A DNA stretch of 32,047 nucleotides, taken from the NCBI GenBank assembly GCA_019894955.1, contig JAGXNQ010000013.1:492-32538 (forward strand), in the 5' to 3' direction. Position 1 is the stretch's first letter. Each line of letters starts with the position of its first letter. The notes under the pieces are model-generated. The model made no database searches. It saw nothing but the letters and a program-made list of their open reading frames with translations, and was not told the origin of the DNA. The stretch comes from Promethearchaeota archaeon. Its GTDB lineage: Archaea; Asgardarchaeota; Lokiarchaeia; Sigyniarchaeales; SOKP01. The position numbers were made by a program, and so were the translations under genes. Below, in pieces: positions 8,219-16,312 of the stretch.

Positions 8219-10456
8219 TTACGATAAGTCTATCTCACATTTATCGCTATCACAATATCTTTCACCAATTGCGCGATCACGTGAGTTTCCAAGGTATAAG
8301 GGTTGAACTTTAGAAATTAATTCTTCATATAGTTCTTTTGAGATTTCTTCATATGGTGCTTGCTTATATCCGTGTTCCTTGATGGGTAAAAAGCTAACAC
8401 TCTTTAATTTATCTTCGAAACATTCTAAAATATGACTAATTTGATCAGCTTCATCTGGCTGAAATGTTATTGTGATTGATACTTGATTATCACTCCAAAA
8501 CTTTTGATAATCTGCTGCATTCTGGGCTTGTTCCCAAATGGAAACATCGTTTTTAGACCTATCAAAATATTTTTCATGTACGGGAAATTCAGCAACAACG
8601 GTATTTGGAGAATAAGCATCAGTTTCTACATTATATCCAGCTTTTTTTATGGGTTCGATTAGATCTGAATTATTAGAAAGCCGAATCCTTCTTATATAGT
8701 ATTCTGAGTGAGGATAATGAATCCCCGGAGTTACTCCAGGTAACAAGCTTACACTACCACTTGGTTTTACTGTAGTTAGTTTGATCGAATGAGGAATGCA
8801 AAGCCAATTAGAATACTCCTCATCTAAATCCTTTATAAAATCATATGCTGTATCGCACCAATCGATTATTGTTCTTCTTCCATGTTTTACAAATGCTTCA
8901 ATTATACCCGTTTGAGAAATGCCCATCCTTCGATTTTTCAACATTACCGCATTAGTTGCAGTCCAGTGGGTGTTTACCAAGGTCACGCTTTTTGCATATA
9001 AATATGCATACTTCAAAGTATCTTGAAACTCCTCATATGACTCGTGTCTTGATGGAAACGTTTCTACAAGGCAGCAAAGTTCAAATGATTCCAGTGTTTG
9101 TTCTCCGCATGGATTTACACCTGCGGCTTTCTTATCTTTATAATCTGGTTTATCTTTCAACCTAGAATAAGCTCGTGCGTTTTCTAACCAAAAAATTCCA
9201 GGTTCTCCATTAACTGAAATTTGTTTGCTAATAAATGAGTAGTCCAAACCTTTTACTGCAAACACGGAATTATTGCTAGCCCAACGATGCGAGTACAATT
9301 TATCTTGATCTTGTTTACACGTGACAAATTCAAAATCAGTAGGGTCTCCCAGTGCGATTTCAGCGCTCCTCCTGACATTTCCTGCTACAACACATTTTCC
9401 TATAAAATTCATGAGGTCAACAATATCCACTGAGGTTATTGTTTTACCGATTCTAGGGGTCAAAGTTTCTTGGATATTACTTATCAGTTCTTTCAAAGGA
9501 TCTGGTCCAGAAGCAATACCTCCAAATCCCCTAATAGGTTCCCCCGCGGATCTGATTAGGGAATAATCATATTTAGGTACTTGTTTACCAAGGAAATACG
9601 CTTCTAAAGACAATTTTACGCCTTCTACCCATCCTTCTCTACTATCAGGAATTTGAAAAACAAAATGACCTTCTGCGGGTTTTTGAATTGTAATTTTTCC
9701 TGCTCCTCTCGTATCAAATCCTACGCCCACACCCAACATGAGTGCATCCATGACGAATTCAAAAGCTTTTGATCGTTTTAAGTTAATATCCTCAGTGGAA
9801 GCAAATCCGCAGTTATTGAGTGACATTGATCCGTTCTTTAGAACGAATTCTGTTCCCATCATCCACAGTCCCCTCCCCGGAGGTAAAAATTTGAAATTCC
9901 AAATTTTTGAGAACATTATTTTTGCGGACTTTTGAGCTTTTTCATCACTCCAAGGTAAACTCAATTTAATGCAATGTTCTTTCTGAATTGAATAGCATCC
10001 TTCAACAACTCGTCTAACTGTTTCCCAAAATTCCTCTTTTCGGTTTTCTCCTTCAATCATCCGGGCATAAGTTCGCTTATAAGTGACATAACCTAAAGGT
10101 CCCCAATTTGGCTGGATCTCCATGTAATTTTTTAAAAATTCTTCATCTAATTTGAATGAGATATTTTCCAAATTAATTGCACGTGCGAAAAGATTGCGAT
10201 ATTTATTCATTCCTCTCTGAGTGAGTTCGAGACAAACGAGTTCTCTAATATAATTCGTCGAGATCTCAGCTACGCCCAAACCAATAATTTTTCGAATGAC
10301 GTCTTCAGATACTTCGGTTGCGATTCTAAAATCAAGTCCTGTCTCTCTATTCAGGATCTTGGCAATATTCATCTCATCAAATTTTTTCTTCTCTCCCTTT
10401 GAATTTATCACGAATTTTGGGAATAGATCTGTCAGTGAAAATGAGTTATCTGTCAT
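8219..10456 (-). CDS. nrdJ: adenosylcobalamin-dependent (class II) ribonucleoside-triphosphate reductase with ATP-cone
   Basis: 745 residues from the ATG at 10456. Residues about 13-95 look like an ATP-cone regulatory domain. The catalytic barrel follows, with PPGRGLWMMGT and SMSLNNCGF (Cys216), the thiyl-radical site NPCGE (Cys450), ELCC (461-462) and the glycyl-like loop KPSGSVSLLPGV. A C-terminal CDSDKC pair (Cys735, Cys740) would re-reduce the active site. The signatures match monomeric RTPR of the Lactobacillus leichmannii type more than dimeric NrdJ. It makes dNTPs without oxygen and needs B12. A TTG at 10477 extends the frame, but GGAGAG 7 bases before the ATG fixes the start. No intein or frameshift is visible. 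Confidence 0.92.
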   Translation of the reverse strand: MTDNSFSLTDLFPKFVINSKGEKKKFDEMNIAKILNRETGLDFRIATEVSEDVIRKIIGLGVAEISTNYIRELVCLELTQRGMNKYRNLFARAINLENISFKLDEEFLKNYMEIQPNWGPLGYVTYKRTYARMIEGENRKEEFWETVRRVVEGCYSIQKEHCIKLSLPWSDEKAQKSAKIMFSKIWNFKFLPPGRGLWMMGTEFVLKNGSMSLNNCGFASTEDINLKRSKAFEFVMDALMLGVGVGFDTRGAGKITIQKPAEGHFVFQIPDSREGWVEGVKLSLEAYFLGKQVPKYDYSLIRSAGEPIRGFGGIASGPDPLKELISNIQETLTPRIGKTITSVDIVDLMNFIGKCVVAGNVRRSAEIALGDPTDFEFVTCKQDQDKLYSHRWASNNSVFAVKGLDYSFISKQISVNGEPGIFWLENARAYSRLKDKPDYKDKKAAGVNPCGEQTLESFELCCLVETFPSRHESYEEFQDTLKYAYLYAKSVTLVNTHWTATNAVMLKNRRMGISQTGIIEAFVKHGRRTIIDWCDTAYDFIKDLDEEYSNWLCIPHSIKLTTVKPSGSVSLLPGVTPGIHYPHSEYYIRRIRLSNNSDLIEPIKKAGYNVETDAYSPNTVVAEFPVHEKYFDRSKNDVSIWEQAQNAADYQKFWSDNQVSITITFQPDEADQISHILECFEDKLKSVSFLPIKEHGYKQAPYEEISKELYEELISKVQPLYLGNSRDRAIGERYCDSDKCEIDLS

Positions 10457-10463
10457 GTTTTGT

Positions 10464-10469
10464 CTCTCC
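10464..10469 (-). promoter_or_regulatory. ribosome binding site of nrdJ
   Basis: On the minus strand GGAGAG stands 7 bases before the ATG at 10456. This is ideal SD spacing and decides against the upstream TTG. Confidence 0.7.
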
Positions 10470-10711
10470 AAACTCAATATATGATTTTTTATTTACGTAT
10501 TTTTAAAAATTTTAAATTGCTAAATTAAAAAGCCTTAACCTACCTTATAATTAATATTCAGTTGTAATATAAATTTATCTTTCACTTTTATTAGCACATT
10601 GATGAATCTCTTAAACTCTTGCTTACTTTTGATCAATATAATCCATAATTCATATTGAAATTCTGATTTTAAAATTTAACCATTTTATTTTATAGATTGT
10701 ACATGATTTTA

Positions 10712-10774
10712 TGTCGTATTAATGTCGAAATGACGACAAAACTCAAAATAGATATAAAACTGAGGTATTTAAAG
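10712..10774 (-). promoter_or_regulatory. candidate nrdJ promoter with TGTCG operator
   Basis: The 404-base gap 10457-10860 has no convincing gene. On the minus strand it contains CTTTAAATAC (10765-10774) and GTTTTATATC (10751-10760), both TATA-like. Just downstream, at the expected start of transcription, lies a TGTCG cluster. Read on the plus strand these are TGTCGT at 10712, TGTCG at 10723 (11 bases later) and the inverted ACGACA at 10733-10738. This would leave a leader of about 270 bases. A closer TATA-like element near 10571 is an alternative promoter. Nothing like a cobalamin riboswitch was seen. Confidence 0.35.
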
Positions 10775-10860
10775 AACAAAGGGGCTATGGATTTTTGAAG
10801 GTTTAAGTTCAACATAAACTAATTTTTATAAAGTTAGGATTTTTTAGTTTTTTACTCTCC

Positions 10861-11520
10861 TTATATATTTTCGATATTTAATTCTTTTATATTCGATTCT
10901 TTCATCTTGTATTTTTTAATAAATATAGTAAAAAGAAATATCCATGCAATCATGAAGCCAAAACCAATAGTAAAAGTTTGAAATAAATCAGGTAACCCAG
11001 AGAAAAAAGAAACAAATCCATTATAAAGACCATGAATTAAAATTGGAATTAATAAGCTATCTGTTTTTTCTCTTATTAAACCTAGAAGCATTCCAACTTG
11101 GGCAGCAAAAATACCACTAAAAATATTAAATTCAAAATTTCCAATAATCAGATAGAACGGATTAAATACATGAGCTAAGCCAAATAATAAAGCGGCTATA
11201 GTCACTCCTGGTCCAAATTTAAGATTTTTTGAGATATATGGATGATTGAAATCCTTATTTAATCTAGATTGGATATAACCTCGAAAATAAATCTCTTCAA
11301 ACACTCCTGTAAATATCAATTGAAATATTAAAGTCGATATAAAATATTGCGGTTGATATCTTGCTATATCAAATGTTGCTAAACCAAAAAGGATTGTAAG
11401 AATTGAAGGAAAAATTATTAGAATAACAAAAATTAAAGCCCAAATAATGTCTGATTTAGCATTTTTAAATTGAAATCCATATGATTTAAAATTCCGTTTA
11501 AATAAAAATATTATAATCAT
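10861..11520 (-). CDS. CPBP family intramembrane metalloprotease
   Basis: A multi-helix membrane protein with the three CPBP/Abi (Rce1-like) motifs: EEIYFRG (EExxxR), FGLAHVFN (FxxxH) and HGLYNGF (HxxxN). These place Glu, His and His/Asn ligands in the membrane. The family includes CAAX-type proteases and bacteriocin-immunity proteins; the substrate here is unknown. The first ATG is at 11520 (219 residues). The frame stays open upstream to a stop at 11692-11694 and encodes plausible further membrane helix, yet contains no ATG, GTG or TTG. The true N-terminus is therefore doubtful. The gene is divergent from the dehydrogenase gene. Confidence 0.82.
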   Translation of the reverse strand: MIIIFLFKRNFKSYGFQFKNAKSDIIWALIFVILIIFPSILTILFGLATFDIARYQPQYFISTLIFQLIFTGVFEEIYFRGYIQSRLNKDFNHPYISKNLKFGPGVTIAALLFGLAHVFNPFYLIIGNFEFNIFSGIFAAQVGMLLGLIREKTDSLLIPILIHGLYNGFVSFFSGLPDLFQTFTIGFGFMIAWIFLFTIFIKKYKMKESNIKELNIENI

Positions 11521-11813
11521 TGGAATAACAGCAGAAAGTATTGTTATAATATAATTCCAATAAAGAAGATCTCTCTGTATTTGAGAAATAAAAGTAAAAG
11601 AAAAAAGAAATCCAATTAATTCTAGGATAAAATATATACTTAATACTTCAATAACCGCATAAATTTTGTTTTTAATCGTATATAGGACCCCTTAAAATGA
11701 TAATAAATTAATTTTAAATGTAAAAAATTAAAATTCCAATAATATCAATAATTGAAAGATATATTTAACCTTATTTTAAGCTATTTAAACAAAAAGGGAA
11801 TAGAATTTTGAAA

Positions 11814-11827
11814 TTTTATATATAATA
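11814..11827 (+). promoter_or_regulatory. TATA-like element upstream of alcohol dehydrogenase gene
   Basis: TTTTATATATAATA lies about 64 bases before the ATG at 11891, between the divergent protease and dehydrogenase genes. It is a plausible archaeal TATA box, but the region is so AT-rich that the exact site is uncertain. Confidence 0.3.
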
Positions 11828-11890
11828 AAAATAATTCTTAATTAATTCATCAAATAACCATCAAAAAGTTAGATAGAAGTGGGTTTAATC

Positions 11891-12898
11891 ATGAAAGCCG
11901 CTGTTTTCAATGGTAAACATCTTAGAATTGAAGAAATTGAAATGCCACTCATAACAGAAACGCAAGTATTAGTAAAAGTTAAAGCAGTCGGAATATGCGG
12001 GACAGATATTGCCATATATAAAGGTCATTTACCAACTCCAACGCCATTAATACTCGGTCATGAATTTTCTGGAGAGATCGTCAAGATTGGTAGCAAAATT
12101 GATTCATCTTGGCTCAATAAGCGAGTGACCGCAGAAATCAATACCAATATTGATTTTGATTGTTTTTATTGCCAAAGAGCTATGTACACGCAATGCATTT
12201 CTCGGAAATCACTGGGTATTGATATTAATGGGGCTCTAGCTGAATATATCTCACTTGATTCCTATTTACTTCACGAAATTCCTGACAAAATATCCTTTGA
12301 AGAAGCCACGTTTATCGAACCTTTAGCAGCTGCTTATCAAACTTTCGTTATGATGCCAGTAGATAAAGATGATAAAATAATTGCTATTTTCGGACTTGGC
12401 AAGTTAGGACTCTTATTAGTCCAAGTTGCATTACTTAAGGGATTAGAAGTGATTGTAATTGATGGCTCTGATAAAAAACTTAATCTGGCTACAAAATGGG
12501 GGGCTCAACATTCAATTAATCGCTTAAAATGCACAGAAATCCCTGCAGAAATTAAAAACATAACTAAAAATATAGGCGCAGATATAGTAGTAGACACGTC
12601 TGGTAATCCAGATTCATTAAAAAATATAGTTAAGTCTTGTAGAACTAGAGGAAAGATTCACATAAAGAGCACTCATGGTCTCGATGTACCTATGAACTTG
12701 ACTGATATTGTTGTAAGGGAAATAACGTTATACAGCAGTCGATGTGGTCCATTTGAATTAGCAATCCAAGGTCTTGAGTCAGGAAAGATTCAAGTTAAAG
12801 ATTTAATCTCTAATATCTACAAACTTTCTGAAATTGAAGAAGCATTTAATTCCTATGAAAAAAATAGAGATCAAATAAAATCGATAATAAAATTTTGA
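11891..12898 (+). CDS. zinc-dependent medium-chain alcohol/polyol dehydrogenase
   Basis: 335 residues from the ATG at 11891; a GTG at 11879 is less likely because relatives begin MKAAVF. Catalytic zinc ligands are Cys36 (GICGTD), His57-Glu58 (LGHEF) and Glu143 (FIEPLAAA). The NAD-binding fold has GLGKLG at 168-173 and Asp191 at the end of strand beta2, which favours NAD over NADP. The structural zinc lobe keeps Cys91, Cys94 and Cys102, but the first position is Asp88 (DFDCFYC). It belongs to the threonine/sorbitol/alcohol dehydrogenase group; the substrate is not predictable. It is a single gene between divergent and distant neighbours. Confidence 0.85.
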   Translation: MKAAVFNGKHLRIEEIEMPLITETQVLVKVKAVGICGTDIAIYKGHLPTPTPLILGHEFSGEIVKIGSKIDSSWLNKRVTAEINTNIDFDCFYCQRAMYTQCISRKSLGIDINGALAEYISLDSYLLHEIPDKISFEEATFIEPLAAAYQTFVMMPVDKDDKIIAIFGLGKLGLLLVQVALLKGLEVIVIDGSDKKLNLATKWGAQHSINRLKCTEIPAEIKNITKNIGADIVVDTSGNPDSLKNIVKSCRTRGKIHIKSTHGLDVPMNLTDIVVREITLYSSRCGPFELAIQGLESGKIQVKDLISNIYKLSEIEEAFNSYEKNRDQIKSIIKF

Positions 12899-12922
12899 TC
12901 TTGGATTCTACTTTCAAGCATA

Positions 12923-12931
12923 TTATAAATA
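12923..12931 (+). promoter_or_regulatory. TATA-like box of the beta-helix cassette
   Basis: TTATAAATA, identical to the box at 2356, lies about 80 bases before the TTG at 13012. It is the best promoter candidate for the three-gene operon 13012-15773. Confidence 0.4.
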
Positions 12932-12998
12932 CTTCATTAGCGAAATAATTATAGATTAGTTATGATTTTTATTCATAATTTATTCATATTACATATTT

Positions 12999-13004
12999 GG
13001 AGAG
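12999..13004 (+). promoter_or_regulatory. ribosome binding site supporting a TTG start
   Basis: GGAGAG is 7 bases upstream of TTG 13012 and there is no nearby ATG, so this SD decides the start of the first cassette gene. Confidence 0.6.
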
Positions 13005-13011
13005 ATAAAAA

Positions 13012-13947
13012 TTGACCCTCGAAGAGAATAATAACAATATATTATTTGATACAAATGTCCCTGACGACAGCCCCATAAACCAGGAACACATAAATCTGCA
13101 ATATCACTGGTATCTCAGTATTTTCATTATTATTTATTATATATCATATGTGATCCCGGGAATTGTATTCATGTACTATATCATACTGTTTTTTATTCCG
13201 AATTTCTTAAGAATAGACAGCCTTATCACGGTCTTTACGAATATGGAGTATTTATTATCCTTTTTCATGCTCCCTATTGTACTTGTATTTAGCTATTTCC
13301 TCCACTTGCTTCTTGTAGGATTAATCACACGTCTTTTTTGGAGAATTACTGAAAAAATCAGTCCATCAAAAGATGGAATTATTCCAAGGAATATAGCTTC
13401 TAAAACTGCCAATTTGTATCATATACGATCTTTCATGATAAAGTATGGAAAGAACGCGTTCATGAAGGGTATTTTGCCATGGTTATCGAATTGGTTTTTT
13501 AATTTCGTAGGAGCAAGTGTCATAGGAAAGGGCTCTACACTTGAAGAATCTGTTGTTAACGATAGAAATTCGATTGTGGGAAAAAATTGCTATATTGGGT
13601 GCAATTCTGCACTATCCAGTCATTTTGTCGAAGGAATCTTCGGTAATATTGTTTATTTTAAAATAAGATTAGGGGATAATGTAACACTCGGAGGTTTTAA
13701 CAATATTGCTCCCGGTTGTGAAATAAGTGATAACTCCTACATATTACCCATGGCAGCGTGTACTAAACACAATAAATTAAAAGGTAATAATTTTTACTTC
13801 GGGATGCCTTTACGCAGAATCTTCAAAAAGAAAATTATGGACTATTTACAAGTTACAGAGGAAGATTTAAATCGTGCAGAAGAACTTCGCATTAAACAAG
13901 ACAAGCTAAAATCTGAAATATTTAGTGAGGAAAAATTGGAGGAGTGA
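13012..13947 (+). CDS. membrane-anchored left-handed beta-helix protein A (Pls-domain-like)
   Basis: 311 residues, TTG start with a good SD. Membrane segments lie at about 33-62 and 80-108. A conserved amphipathic stretch follows (RITEKISPSKDGIIPRN ... PWLSNWFFNFVG), then hexapeptide-type left-handed beta-helix (LbH) repeats at about 168-270 (IGKGSTLEESV, VGKNCYIGCNSALSSH, LGDNVTLGG, IAPGCEISDNSYILP). The tail is charged. LbH repeats usually mean acyltransferases. It is first of three adjacent genes with the same layout. The closest relative is residues 1-310 of the fused protein at 16313. I infer a subunit of a membrane acyl- or aminoacyl-transferase complex; the fold class is confident, the activity is not. 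Confidence 0.75.
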   Translation: MTLEENNNNILFDTNVPDDSPINQEHINLQYHWYLSIFIIIYYISYVIPGIVFMYYIILFFIPNFLRIDSLITVFTNMEYLLSFFMLPIVLVFSYFLHLLLVGLITRLFWRITEKISPSKDGIIPRNIASKTANLYHIRSFMIKYGKNAFMKGILPWLSNWFFNFVGASVIGKGSTLEESVVNDRNSIVGKNCYIGCNSALSSHFVEGIFGNIVYFKIRLGDNVTLGGFNNIAPGCEISDNSYILPMAACTKHNKLKGNNFYFGMPLRRIFKKKIMDYLQVTEEDLNRAEELRIKQDKLKSEIFSEEKLEE

Positions 13948-13953
13948 AAAGGC

Positions 13954-14865
13954 ATGGAAAACGATAAATTAGACGATAATATAAACACTGAAGCACAAGA
14001 TAATGATGAAGTTGATGATGATTTTTCCATTGATTTTACAACAAGTTCTGCAATAAGTAGTATGGGACTTAAATTTCTCGTCCTCTATCTTCCAATTTTT
14101 TGGTTTAGTGGTCTTGTAGTTGCGACTTTTTGGTATGGATATGCTGCGGGAACAGCAGATTGGTTCATTAAATTATTATGGCTACCATTATTCGTCATAT
14201 CCCTAATGTTTCTTTTCATCTTCACGAGTTTTTTCTTTTGTAAGCTCTTGTTGATTTTAATAAACCTCATGTGCAAACCAAAAGAAGGTATATTTCGAAT
14301 TGATACTAGAGATCCAAATTTTGAATTCTGGAAATTGAGAATTGAAGTGAAGAAAATTGTATTATGGCTTTTAAGAAATTGGCCATTACCATGGTTGGAT
14401 GTCATAGCTTTTCGTTGGTTTGGGGTCAAAATGGACTTTTCAAGCCATCTCAATGATGCTTGGGTAGATTGTGAATTCATTGAATTCGGCAATAATATAA
14501 CAGTGGGTCAAGGAGCCGTATTGATGAGTTCCATGGTAGTTGGTAATTATTTAATTATAAAGAAGATAACTTTAGATGACTTTTCCCTAATAGGAGGTCA
14601 AAGTACAATAGCTCCAGGAACTCATTTTGGAAAAGATACAGTTTTAGGAGCTGTATCAGTCACTACACTAAATCAAAGATTAGAAGATGGGTGGATTTAT
14701 GGAGGAATTCCGGCCCGTAAGTTGAAAGAAAATAAATATGCGGAAGAGCGGACAGCAACTATTCATAAAATTGATGTTGATGAAGAAGAGAAAGTTGAAA
14801 TTGAATATGATATCAATATTGAGGAAGATAAAAAAAAATTTCTAAGGAGGGGTTCTAAAGAATGA
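13954..14865 (+). CDS. membrane-anchored left-handed beta-helix protein B (Pls-domain-like)
   Basis: 303 residues, ATG start, GGAGGAG 9 bases upstream. The acidic N-terminus (about 30 residues) ends in IDFTTSSAIS, which recurs in the second half of the fused paralogue at 16313. Membrane segments lie at about 40-62 and 73-105. Then comes a motif shared with protein C (KPKEGIF ... FWKLR ... PLPWLDV), and LbH repeats at about 158-255 (FGNNITVGQGAVL, IGGQSTIAPGTHFGKDTVLGAVS), ending in IYGGIPARKLKENK. The IYGGIPA ending is typical of hexapeptide acetyltransferases. It is separated by 6 bases from A and overlaps C by 4 bases, so the three are surely translated together. Confidence 0.78.
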   Translation: MENDKLDDNINTEAQDNDEVDDDFSIDFTTSSAISSMGLKFLVLYLPIFWFSGLVVATFWYGYAAGTADWFIKLLWLPLFVISLMFLFIFTSFFFCKLLLILINLMCKPKEGIFRIDTRDPNFEFWKLRIEVKKIVLWLLRNWPLPWLDVIAFRWFGVKMDFSSHLNDAWVDCEFIEFGNNITVGQGAVLMSSMVVGNYLIIKKITLDDFSLIGGQSTIAPGTHFGKDTVLGAVSVTTLNQRLEDGWIYGGIPARKLKENKYAEERTATIHKIDVDEEEKVEIEYDINIEEDKKKFLRRGSKE

Positions 14866-15773
14866 GTGTCCCCAATTCCATGCGCGTTGGTCCTTTTTGC
14901 GCATCTGTATTGGTTAAAAGGAAATATTTGATCTTGTATATTTTATTGATTTGGATGAGCATTCTCCCAGGAATGTTGGAAATATGGGTATATTGGCAAG
15001 CTTTATGGAATGATGTACGACCACTTCATTTTTACATATATTTACCTCTTTTACTAATTGCCATTTACATTACAACTGTGTTTGCGGCAATTATTTTTAC
15101 AAAAATAGCATTGGTTTTTGTAAATATCTTTCACAAACCAAAAGAAGGAGTTTTTCTAAGAGATCGTTCAGATAGAGACTACAGATACTGGAGTCTTAGA
15201 AATACCATAAAAAAATGGCCAACTTGGCTTGCTCATAAATTTCCTTTCCCGTTCTTGGATAATTTCTGCTTCAAAATGTTTGGAGTAAAAACGACTTTTT
15301 CAAATTCCTTATTCGAAGGATGGGTTGACACGGAATTTATTACGTTTGGTAAAAATGTGGTTTGCGGGCAAGGCGCAATCATTCAATCAAGCGTTATAGT
15401 CGGTAATTTTTTAATAATAAAAAAAACTGTTATTGAGGATAATGTTAGAATAGGAGCTCATGTAATAATAATGCCTGGTACTCATATTGGAAAAAACACT
15501 ATCTTAAATACATGGTCTTCTACAAAGGTAGGACAGGAATTGGAAGAAGGGTGGATATATAATGGGGGTCCAGCCAAAAAATTCAAGAAAAATAGGTTTT
15601 TTGAAGATATTCCGATAGAAAAGCTTACTCATGAGGTAGGAGATTATGAAGGATTATTGAAGAAATATGATGACAGTAGAGAGAGATTAGAAATAAAAAA
15701 ACGCCATAGTTTAAAAGAAAGATTACATCTCGGAAAAGATAAAGAGAGGGAGAATGAAAATAAAGAAGATTGA
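14862..15773 (+). CDS. membrane-anchored left-handed beta-helix protein C (Pls-domain-like)
   Basis: 303 residues; its ATG overlaps the B stop (ATGA) and GGAGGGG precedes it. It begins MSVPNSMRVGPF, a sequence repeated at the start of its paralogue at 18226. Membrane segments lie at about 21-46 and 56-90. The shared connector follows (HKPKEGVFLRDRSDRDYRYW ... FPFPFLDN). LbH repeats occupy about 155-240 (FGKNVVCGQGAIIQSSVIVG, IGAHVIIMPGTHIGKNTIL), ending WIYNGGPAKK, then a highly charged tail. In Pls-type polymerases, three such membrane-plus-soluble units sit in one chain. Here they are separate. Catalytic residues cannot be assigned from sequence alone. Confidence 0.78.
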   Translation: MSVPNSMRVGPFCASVLVKRKYLILYILLIWMSILPGMLEIWVYWQALWNDVRPLHFYIYLPLLLIAIYITTVFAAIIFTKIALVFVNIFHKPKEGVFLRDRSDRDYRYWSLRNTIKKWPTWLAHKFPFPFLDNFCFKMFGVKTTFSNSLFEGWVDTEFITFGKNVVCGQGAIIQSSVIVGNFLIIKKTVIEDNVRIGAHVIIMPGTHIGKNTILNTWSSTKVGQELEEGWIYNGGPAKKFKKNRFFEDIPIEKLTHEVGDYEGLLKKYDDSRERLEIKKRHSLKERLHLGKDKERENENKED

Positions 15774-15791
15774 TCCTTTTTTCATAAATAT

Positions 15792-16184
15792 CTAAAAATT
15801 TATTTTTAATTGATTCTTCAAGAATTTTATAATTTCTAAACATGTTTTTTTCCTTTCATTTATATTAGGATAAAATACTGATGGTTTTGGGCAGTCTTCA
15901 TCAAGCACGCATTTATCTTCTTTCATATTATAAATTAAAGGATAAAATTTGCATCCTTGAGGTCTAGTATCATAAATTATACACGTTTTTGTTAGCGTAT
16001 CAAAAAAGTAGCAGTGATGGTCATTGTTTCTTAATTGTAAAAAACCATCTGAACTAATATTACAAAAATCTTCTTGTTCTATTTCTCCCTCAAAATTATT
16101 TATTATTCGTTTTACATCTTCTTGAGAGAGTATCATTTCTGTTTCTAAACAGCATTTTCCGCAATCTAAACAAACGTTAGTCAT
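15792..16184 (-). CDS. YkgJ-family cysteine-cluster protein
   Basis: 130 residues opening with CLDCGKCC (CxxCxxCC), then CYF ... CIIYDTRPQGCKFYP and a CVLDEDCP tail. This is the YkgJ/UPF0153 pattern, thought to bind zinc or an iron-sulfur cluster. The function of the family is not established. It lies on the opposite strand between the two beta-helix cassettes, 18 bases after the first ends, so it interrupts an otherwise co-directional duplication. The ATG at 16184 directly precedes the Cys cluster. Confidence 0.82.
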   Translation of the reverse strand: MTNVCLDCGKCCLETEMILSQEDVKRIINNFEGEIEQEDFCNISSDGFLQLRNNDHHCYFFDTLTKTCIIYDTRPQGCKFYPLIYNMKEDKCVLDEDCPKPSVFYPNINERKKTCLEIIKFLKNQLKINF

Positions 16185-16312
16185 GATGATGGATAAATTA
16201 ACTTATTATTTGCTAAATATATTCTTTCTTTTTATTATTTTTCAAGTAGTTAGATTTTAAACACTTAAAACGTTAAGACAATTTAGTAGAATTCAATAGT
16301 GAAATTATAGAA

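Noticed and set aside
10731-10799. 22-codon plus-strand frame beginning MTTKLKIDIKLRYLKNKGAM in the nrdJ upstream region
   Set aside because: It has no SD, overlaps the candidate operator and promoter, and shows no recognisable family; too short to support as a gene or remnant.
10457-10860. Possible cobalamin riboswitch upstream of the B12-dependent nrdJ
   Set aside because: No B12-box-like conserved core or GC-rich stems were seen in the minus-strand leader; the region is nearly all A/T.
11521-11878. A separate small membrane protein gene upstream of the CPBP gene
   Set aside because: The open frame is continuous with the CPBP frame and has no start codon of its own, so it is treated as a possible N-terminal extension.
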